From contig CAVVYV010000004.1 of the NCBI GenBank assembly GCA_963752585.1, positions 248,001 through 312,000 of the forward strand: DNA of 64,000 bases. Reading direction: 5' to 3'. Under the pieces are notes generated by a model. The model had not been told where the DNA came from and made no database searches. It saw nothing but the letters and a program-made list of their open reading frames with translations. Positions 58,684 through 64,000 of the stretch are shown here, one piece after another (the first letter of the stretch is position 1; every line of letters starts with the position of its first letter). This stretch comes from CAVVYV01 sp963752585 (GTDB taxonomy: Bacteria; Actinomycetota; Thermoleophilia; Solirubrobacterales; 70-9). The translations under genes were made by a program, and so were the position numbers.

Positions 58684-58800
58684 GCCGCCACGGGGGCCGC
58701 GCCCGGGCAGCCAAGCCACGCCATGCCCTGCCCGGTTCGCGGCCCCCGCGTCGGCCAATGCACGGCGAGGAAAGGCGAAGGTGACGGCGAAGCCGTACGC

Positions 58801-59115
58801 ATGGCGCAGAGGCGACGAGTACGAAGGCGGGTTGGGCCGAGCCGCGTTCGCTGGGACCGGATCGGGCGGATCGCGCTCGTCCTCGTCCTCTTTGGGGTCC
58901 TGGTCTCCTACCTCAACCCGCTGGTCAACCTGGTCCACGCCTGGACCGACTCGAAGGCGGGGGAGGAGCGCCTCGCCGCGCTCAGGGACGAGAACGCCGA
59001 GCTTCAGCAGCAGGTCCGCGAGGCCTCGAGCCCGCTGACGCTCGAGCGCGAGGCGCGGCGGCTGGGGATGGTCCAGCCGGGCGAGCACGCCTACGTGATC
59101 CGCGGTCTCGACTGA
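58801..59115 (+). CDS. FtsB/DivIC-family septum formation initiator
   Basis: A 104-residue divisome protein. A basic cytoplasmic N-terminus (MAQRRRVRRRVG), one transmembrane helix (IGRIALVLVLFGVLVSYL), and an extracytoplasmic coiled coil (ERLAALRDENAELQQQVREASS) with the terminal ARRLGMVQPGEHAYVI motif. An in-frame ATG at 58723 would add 26 residues of atypical sequence and is rejected. Downstream of eno. Confidence 0.9.
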   Translation: MAQRRRVRRRVGPSRVRWDRIGRIALVLVLFGVLVSYLNPLVNLVHAWTDSKAGEERLAALRDENAELQQQVREASSPLTLEREARRLGMVQPGEHAYVIRGLD

Positions 59116-59170
59116 CCGTCGTTTAGGCAGGCGCGGTTAGAATCCCCGGCCTCCGCGCTTGATTCGAGGG

Positions 59171-59186
59171 GGCTCCGCCAGGAGCC
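59171..59186 (+). terminator. Weak hairpin after ftsB
   Basis: GGCTCC-GCCA-GGAGCC in the 141-base gap between ftsB and the large membrane-protein cluster. The rest of the gap shows nothing recognisable. Confidence 0.4.
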
Positions 59187-59256
59187 ACCCGTTCGATGAT
59201 GGCGCGCGTTTTGTATGTGAGAAGCCTCGCCTGTGATCCGATGAGCACGGGCCCAC

Positions 59257-61704
59257 GTGTCAACTAGCCAGTATCTGCTCGGCGTCGGGGAGCTAGTCGC
59301 AATCGCGGCCACCCTCGGCCTGGGCGCCTATTACGTCCGGGCCCTGATCGTCCCCGGTTGGTCGGGCGCGCTGGCGCGGCTCGCCGAGATCACCCTCGGG
59401 CTCTCGGCGCTGATCGTCGTCTCCGAGCTTCTCGGGCTGCTGAGCCTGTTCGAGGAGGTGCCGCTGGTGCTCGCCTGTTCGCTCCTCGGCCTCGGTGCCG
59501 CGTGGTGGGCTCGCGAGCGCGCCGTCCCCAGCGATCAGGCGCACGAGTCGCCGGCGGTGAAGCCGAGCAGGCTGATGACGGCGGTCGCGGTCTTGGCCGC
59601 GGCTGTGGTCGTCATGCACTGGGCGGAGGCATCGCAGGAGTCGCTCGACGTCGGCATGTACTACCAGGACACCACCTGGTACCACATGTCGTTCGCCGGG
59701 CGGTTTGCGGAGGCCGGCGAGATCGGGCCGCTCCACTTCACCGACCCGCTCAAGCTCACCGTCTGGTTCTACCCCCAGAACTCCGAGCTGCTCCACGCGG
59801 TCGGGATCGTCGCGATGGACACCGACATGCTCTCGCCGCTGGTCAACCTGGGCTGGCTGGCGCTGTCGCTGCTCGCGGCCTGGTGCATCGGCCGGCCCTA
59901 CGCGGTCGGGGCGGCGACGGCCCTGGGCGCGGCGGTGGTCCTCGACTCCGAGATGATGGTCGGCTCCCAGGCCGGGAATGCCCCCAACGACGTCGCCGGC
60001 CTCTTCTTCCTCCTCGCGGTGATCGCCTTCCTGGTCAACGGAGCGGCGACGGCGCGGGCGGCGCCCGAGATCGCCGCCCGGGGCCTGACGCATGCGGCCA
60101 GGCTCCCCCGGCGCAGAGCGCCGGAGGCCGGGGCCGCGACCGGCTTCGATCCCCGCGCCGACGAGGAGCATCCCCAGACGGGCGTGGTCGAGGACGTGCC
60201 GGTCGCCGGCGACCCCCGGGTTCTCGCGGGGATCGGCCCGGGCGCGCTGTTCCTCGCCGGCCTCGCCGCCGGCCTCGGGATCGGAACGAAGATCACCCTG
60301 CTGGCGACCCTGGGGGTGCTGACGCTGGGAATCGCGATCCTGGGCGGCCGCGAGGGCTGGTGGCGGGCGCTCTCCTACTGGCTCGGCGGCATGCTGATCA
60401 CAGCGGGCTTCTGGTACGGGCGCAACCTCGTCGACGCGCTCAACCCCTTCCCGCAGATCAACAAGCTCGGCCCGATCGATCTCCCCGGCCCCGACCAGGG
60501 CGGCTTCTACCCGCGCGAGCCGCACGAGCTCAGCGAGTACTACAACGACCCGCACATCTGGGAGGACTGGTTCTTCCCGGTTCTGAAGGAGCGCCTCGGG
60601 CCGCTGTGGCCCGGGATCCTCGCGATCGCCGTCTTCGCCCTCGTCCTCGCCCTGATCAAGGGCGGCAGCCGATTGATGCGGCTGCTCGCGATCACGGGCA
60701 TGGTCGCCGGAGTTGCCTACGTGTTCACCCCGCTGACCGCCTCCGGCGGGAGCGGCCAGCCGACCGGGTTCGACGCAAACCTGCGCTACGTCGGGCCGGC
60801 GCTTCTGATCGCCTTCGTCCTCCTGCCGCTGGTCCCGGCGATGCGCCACCGGCCCTGGCCCTGGATCCTGATCGGTGTCTCGGGCCTGCTCGTCCTCCAG
60901 GGGGCCTTCCTGGTTGACGCCGGCGATCCGTTCGGCCTCACCGTGCCGCAGAGCTGGGACTTCGGCCACCACGGCGAGTCGCTGGTGACGGTGCTGCTCC
61001 TGATCGGGGTCCCGGCGGTGATCGTGGCCGCGGCCCGAATCGGGGCAAGGGGATGGCAGCTCGCCGGATTCGGGCTCGCCGCCCTCGTTGCGACGGCCAT
61101 CCTCGGCAACGCGCAGCGCGAGCAGTACCTCGACGATCGCTACAAGCTCGCCGTCGCCCCACCGCTCGAGACGGGCTTTCGCTCGACCCCCGAGTGGCGC
61201 CCGATCCAGAAGTTCGGGACGTACACGACCGACTCGCGGATCGGCGTCGTCGGCCGCGCCTCGGCGTTCGGCCAGTACTTCTTCTACGGCGACGATCTCT
61301 CCAACCACGTTCAGTACCTCGGGGAGGAGCTCCGCCGCGGCACCTTCCGCCAGATCGCCAAGTGCCGGCTTTTCCGCCAGGTGATCAACGAGGGCGACTA
61401 CGACTACATCGTGGTCACGCCGCGCATCCGCCGCGAGACCAGCATCCCACCCGAGCTCATCTGGGTCGCCGAGGACCCGGCCGCCAAGTCGCTGGTCAGG
61501 ACCGGGGGCGCCGCGGGAGACGTCGGTGACCTGGCCGGGATCTTCGAGTTGGAGGGCAGGCTCGATCCCTCGACCTGCCCCGCCGCCGAGCGCAGCTACC
61601 GCGCGACCAAGGTCAGGGAGGGGGCCGCGCACCAGGCCGAGCTGGCCGCGCTGGAGCGGTCGACCGGCGAGGACGTTGACGGTGACGGCGTGGTGGGGCG
61701 CTGA
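59257..61704 (+). CDS. Large GT-C-like membrane protein A (tandem paralogue 1)
   Basis: An 815-residue polytopic membrane protein with a dozen or more helices and no firm family name. A conserved non-membrane loop (LDVGMYYQDTTWYHMSFAGRF, then LTVWFYPQNSELLH) resembles the catalytic loops of GT-C lipid-dependent glycosyltransferases. A soluble insert (about 265-325) is absent from the next paralogue. The C-terminal domain carries FYGDDLSNHVQY and YDYIVVTPR and ends with DVDGDGVVG, reminiscent of a calcium loop. GTG start. Heads a tandem triplet. Confidence 0.7.
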   Translation: MSTSQYLLGVGELVAIAATLGLGAYYVRALIVPGWSGALARLAEITLGLSALIVVSELLGLLSLFEEVPLVLACSLLGLGAAWWARERAVPSDQAHESPAVKPSRLMTAVAVLAAAVVVMHWAEASQESLDVGMYYQDTTWYHMSFAGRFAEAGEIGPLHFTDPLKLTVWFYPQNSELLHAVGIVAMDTDMLSPLVNLGWLALSLLAAWCIGRPYAVGAATALGAAVVLDSEMMVGSQAGNAPNDVAGLFFLLAVIAFLVNGAATARAAPEIAARGLTHAARLPRRRAPEAGAATGFDPRADEEHPQTGVVEDVPVAGDPRVLAGIGPGALFLAGLAAGLGIGTKITLLATLGVLTLGIAILGGREGWWRALSYWLGGMLITAGFWYGRNLVDALNPFPQINKLGPIDLPGPDQGGFYPREPHELSEYYNDPHIWEDWFFPVLKERLGPLWPGILAIAVFALVLALIKGGSRLMRLLAITGMVAGVAYVFTPLTASGGSGQPTGFDANLRYVGPALLIAFVLLPLVPAMRHRPWPWILIGVSGLLVLQGAFLVDAGDPFGLTVPQSWDFGHHGESLVTVLLLIGVPAVIVAAARIGARGWQLAGFGLAALVATAILGNAQREQYLDDRYKLAVAPPLETGFRSTPEWRPIQKFGTYTTDSRIGVVGRASAFGQYFFYGDDLSNHVQYLGEELRRGTFRQIAKCRLFRQVINEGDYDYIVVTPRIRRETSIPPELIWVAEDPAAKSLVRTGGAAGDVGDLAGIFELEGRLDPSTCPAAERSYRATKVREGAAHQAELAALERSTGEDVDGDGVVGR

Positions 61705-61705
61705 G

Positions 61706-63787
61706 GTGACTTTGGGCGAGTACCTCGCGGGCTCGATCGAGCTGCTCGCGGTAGCGGCGGCGATTGCGTTCGCCGCGGTGAGACTGCGGGGGAGGCTGTT
61801 GCCGGGTTGGTCCGGCGCCTCCGCCCGCCTGGCGGAGGTGGTGCTCGGCGTCTCACTTCTGGTCGTCGTCCTCGAGTTGATCGGGGTGGTCGGCCTCTAC
61901 CGCCCGGGGTGGGTGCTGGCGGGAGCCGTTCTCTCCGGCGTCGGGATCGGCCTCGCGGCGGGCCGGCCGGGGGAGGGCCCCGTCCTGCCGGCCCCCGCGG
62001 TGGCGCCGTACGCGCTCGCGATCGCGGTCGCCGGTGCGCTGTTGGTCGCCGCCCACTGGGCGATGCCGACCCAGACCGGGCTCGATATCGGCATGTACCT
62101 GCCGAACACCACCTGGCACAACGCCCCCTTCGCCGCTCGCTTCGTCCAGGACGCTCAGGTCGGGGCGCTCCACTTCACCGAGGTCCTCCGGCTGACGGTC
62201 TGGTTCTACCCCCAGAACTCCGAGCTGCTCCATTCGGTCGGGGTCCTCTTCCTCGACAACGACTTCCTTTCGCCACTGATCAACATCGGCTGGATGGCGC
62301 TCTGCCTGCTCGCGGCCTGGAGCTTCGGCCGCCCGTACGGCGCCGGCGCTGCAGCCCTGCTCGGTGTCGCCTTGATCCTCGACGCCGAGATGCTGCTGCT
62401 CTACCAACCGGGGGACGCGAAGAACGACACCGCTGGGCTCTTCTTCCTGCTCGCGTCGGCCGCGATCCTGGTCAATGCCGAGGCCCAGCGAGGGGAGCGC
62501 GGCCCGCTCTCGAACGCCGCCCTGGTCGTCGCCGGCCTCGCCGCCGGGCTGGCACTGGGGACCAAGCTCAACTTGCTCGCGCCATTCGGCCTCCTCACCC
62601 TCGGCGTGATCGCGGTCACCGCCGGCTACCGGGCCCGGGCCACGGCGATTTGGGTGGCGAGCTCCCTCGTCACCGGCGGCTTCTGGTTCGCCCGCAACCT
62701 GGTCGAGGCGGGCAACCCGCTGCCCTGGCTCGACGCCGGGCCGCTCCCCGGCCCCGACCAGCTCGACATCGACATCCGCGAGCCGCACACCGTCTCGGAC
62801 TATCTGACCGATGCCGATGTGATCACGGACTCGTTCATCCCGAGCCTTAACGACAGCTTCGGGGTGCTCTGGCCGATCGTCCTGGCTGCCGTGATCGGGG
62901 GCTTCGTCCTCGCGATCTTCAGGGGCCGCACCTCGGTCATCCGCATGCTCGGGGTGGTCGCCCTGCTGAGCGGCATCGCCTACCTGTTCACACCGCTCAC
63001 CGCCGCCGGCCCGGAGGGAGCGCCCTCGGCGTTTGAGGTCAACCTGCGCTACGCCTCGCCCGCCCTCGCCCTCGGGGCACTGCTGCTGGCGGTCGACCCC
63101 CGGCTCAGCCGGGAGCGGATCCAGCCGATGGTGCTCGCGGCGCTCGCGCTGCTGTTCGTTGTCGGGCTGGTGAGCGGCGGCGACGACGTCTGGCAGAGCG
63201 ACTACATGATCGGCGGCATCCTCCTCGCCGGCTTCGCCGTCGGCGTACCGGTATTGCTGGCGCTGGCATCGCGCCGGGGCCTCGATCGCCCGACTATCGC
63301 GGTCGCCGCCGCGCTGGCCGTCGGCATCGCCGTCGGCATCGGCTGGACCAAGAATGAGGACTACCTCGACGACCGCTACCGGGCCGCGACCGCCCCAAGC
63401 GACTTCCCCGAGGGGATCAGGGCGGCGCTCGCCTGGTTCAACGAGGAGGACCCGCACGACGCCCGGATCGCTGTCGTCGGCGGCCGGCCGGGCTTCAAGC
63501 AGTACGTCTTCTACGGCGACGACCTCTCCAACCACGTCCAGTACGTCGCCGAGGAGGGGGGTCACGGCAGCTTCCGCCCGATCGACGACTGCCGGGCGTG
63601 GCGAGCCGCGCTCAATCAGGGCGACTACGACTACGTCGTGATCGGGCCGGACCAGCGGACCCAGGGGGTCTCGCCGGTCGAGGCGGAGTGGACCGGCACC
63701 GACCCGGCCGCGACCGAGCTCGAGGAGAGCGATATGACCTTCGTCTTCCGGCTCAGCGGAGATCTCGACCCGGCGCGCTGCGCCTGA
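61706..63787 (+). CDS. Large GT-C-like membrane protein B (tandem paralogue 2)
   Basis: A 693-residue polytopic membrane protein clearly paralogous to its upstream neighbour: the N-terminal EYLAGSIELLAVAAA...RLLPGWSGASARLAEVVLG, loop GLDIGMYLPNTTWHN, identical LTVWFYPQNSELLH, GTKLNLLAPFG and C-terminal FYGDDLSNHVQYVAEEG are shared. It lacks the soluble insert and calcium-like tail of A. GTG 61706 is one base after the stop of A, so the genes are co-translated. Probable cell-envelope glycan function by inference. Confidence 0.7.
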   Translation: MTLGEYLAGSIELLAVAAAIAFAAVRLRGRLLPGWSGASARLAEVVLGVSLLVVVLELIGVVGLYRPGWVLAGAVLSGVGIGLAAGRPGEGPVLPAPAVAPYALAIAVAGALLVAAHWAMPTQTGLDIGMYLPNTTWHNAPFAARFVQDAQVGALHFTEVLRLTVWFYPQNSELLHSVGVLFLDNDFLSPLINIGWMALCLLAAWSFGRPYGAGAAALLGVALILDAEMLLLYQPGDAKNDTAGLFFLLASAAILVNAEAQRGERGPLSNAALVVAGLAAGLALGTKLNLLAPFGLLTLGVIAVTAGYRARATAIWVASSLVTGGFWFARNLVEAGNPLPWLDAGPLPGPDQLDIDIREPHTVSDYLTDADVITDSFIPSLNDSFGVLWPIVLAAVIGGFVLAIFRGRTSVIRMLGVVALLSGIAYLFTPLTAAGPEGAPSAFEVNLRYASPALALGALLLAVDPRLSRERIQPMVLAALALLFVVGLVSGGDDVWQSDYMIGGILLAGFAVGVPVLLALASRRGLDRPTIAVAAALAVGIAVGIGWTKNEDYLDDRYRAATAPSDFPEGIRAALAWFNEEDPHDARIAVVGGRPGFKQYVFYGDDLSNHVQYVAEEGGHGSFRPIDDCRAWRAALNQGDYDYVVIGPDQRTQGVSPVEAEWTGTDPAATELEESDMTFVFRLSGDLDPARCA

Positions 63788-63790
63788 GTC

Positions 63791-64000
63791 ATGCCCTTCG
63801 GCGACTATCTGGCGGGGGTCATCGGGCTGGCCCTCGTCGCGGGCCCGCTGGTCTACGCTGCGGTCCGCCTCCGCGCCCGGCTGCTGCCGGGCTGGGAGGG
63901 CGCGCCGGCGCGTCTTGCCGAGGCGGTCCTCGGCGCCTCCCTCCTCACCGTGCTCCTCCAGCTGCTCGCCGCGATCGGGATCCTCGAGCCCGCCGTCCTC
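63791..64000 (+). CDS. Large GT-C-like membrane protein C (tandem paralogue 3), cut at window edge
   Basis: First 70 codons of a third paralogue: MPFGDYLAGVIGLALVAGP followed by RARLLPGWEGAPARLAEAVLGASLL, aligning residue by residue with the N-termini of the two upstream proteins. The ATG lies 3 bases after the preceding stop. The remainder is beyond the window. Confidence 0.75.
   Translation, partial: MPFGDYLAGVIGLALVAGPLVYAAVRLRARLLPGWEGAPARLAEAVLGASLLTVLLQLLAAIGILEPAVL

Noticed and set aside
59293..61632. Very long antisense frame (779 codons) opposite membrane protein A; similar ones at 52359-54179, 34942-36633, 7262-8983 and 27617-28285
   Set aside because: Composition is Arg/Gly/Asp/Glu-rich with no motif, as expected from the complementary strand of GC-rich genes with strong third-position bias.

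Overview
This window looks like a chromosomal segment of a GC-rich actinobacterium. Gene content and order (long Ctc/L25, single-domain MazG, R2lox-type oxidase, leaderless promoters, class Thermoleophilia/Solirubrobacterales-like repertoire) point that way, but the class is an inference. There is no phage, IS element or CRISPR array. Coding density is very high; every gene-free gap is under about 150 bases.

Layout. 1-6.8 kb: site-2 protease (cut by the window edge), M28 peptidase, cold-shock protein, desaturase, and a TetR/acyl-CoA dehydrogenase/enoyl-CoA hydratase operon. 6.9-10.7 kb: isocitrate and malate dehydrogenases around a Tat-exported amine-oxidase-like flavoprotein. 10.7-21.3 kb: AT-hook DNA-binding protein, D-2-hydroxyacid dehydrogenase, fatty-acid-hydroxylase-type membrane enzyme, two metallo-beta-lactamase-fold hydrolases, Hsp20-Lon, and TetR-MMPL. 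21.3-25.5 kb: double-hotdog thioesterase, SHOCT protein, and an R2lox-SCP2 fusion divergent from a TetR. 25.5-36.7 kb: GlyRS, FmdB, LCP, ROK kinase, RsmI, MetG, TatD, RsmA, IspE and a DedA-PAP2 fusion. 36.9-44.4 kb: PucR-type regulator, GH15, SRPBCC, tRNA-Gln, DJ-1, GlmU, Prs. 44.4-59.1 kb: GDPD, ABC1 kinase, L25, Pth, an accessory trio, Mfd, parvulin, MazG, TetR/DUF1772, enolase, FtsB. 59.3-64 kb: three tandem large GT-C-like membrane proteins, the third cut by the window edge. The rsmI-metG-tatD-rsmA-ispE-glmU-prs-rplY-pth-mfd-mazG-eno-ftsB order is a familiar housekeeping block, here split by accessory cassettes.

Three sequence-wide patterns stand out. (1) About twenty-five starts are preceded, 6-10 bases upstream, by a TAnnnT hexamer: a leaderless-mRNA promoter grammar that also fixes several start codons, including two apparent ATC starts. 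(2) About 35-40 reading-frame breaks, mostly consistent with one surplus base, fall in otherwise intact housekeeping genes (Lon, Icd, Mfd, M28 and others) and are concentrated in about 0-20 kb and 38-52 kb; 21-38 kb and 54-64 kb are clean. These are most likely consensus errors, so disrupted genes are annotated as whole loci. (3) Four convergent gene pairs interlock their TAG stops on a shared CTAG. The most interesting biology is the tandem GT-C-like cluster and the R2lox-SCP2 fusion with its palindromic operators.
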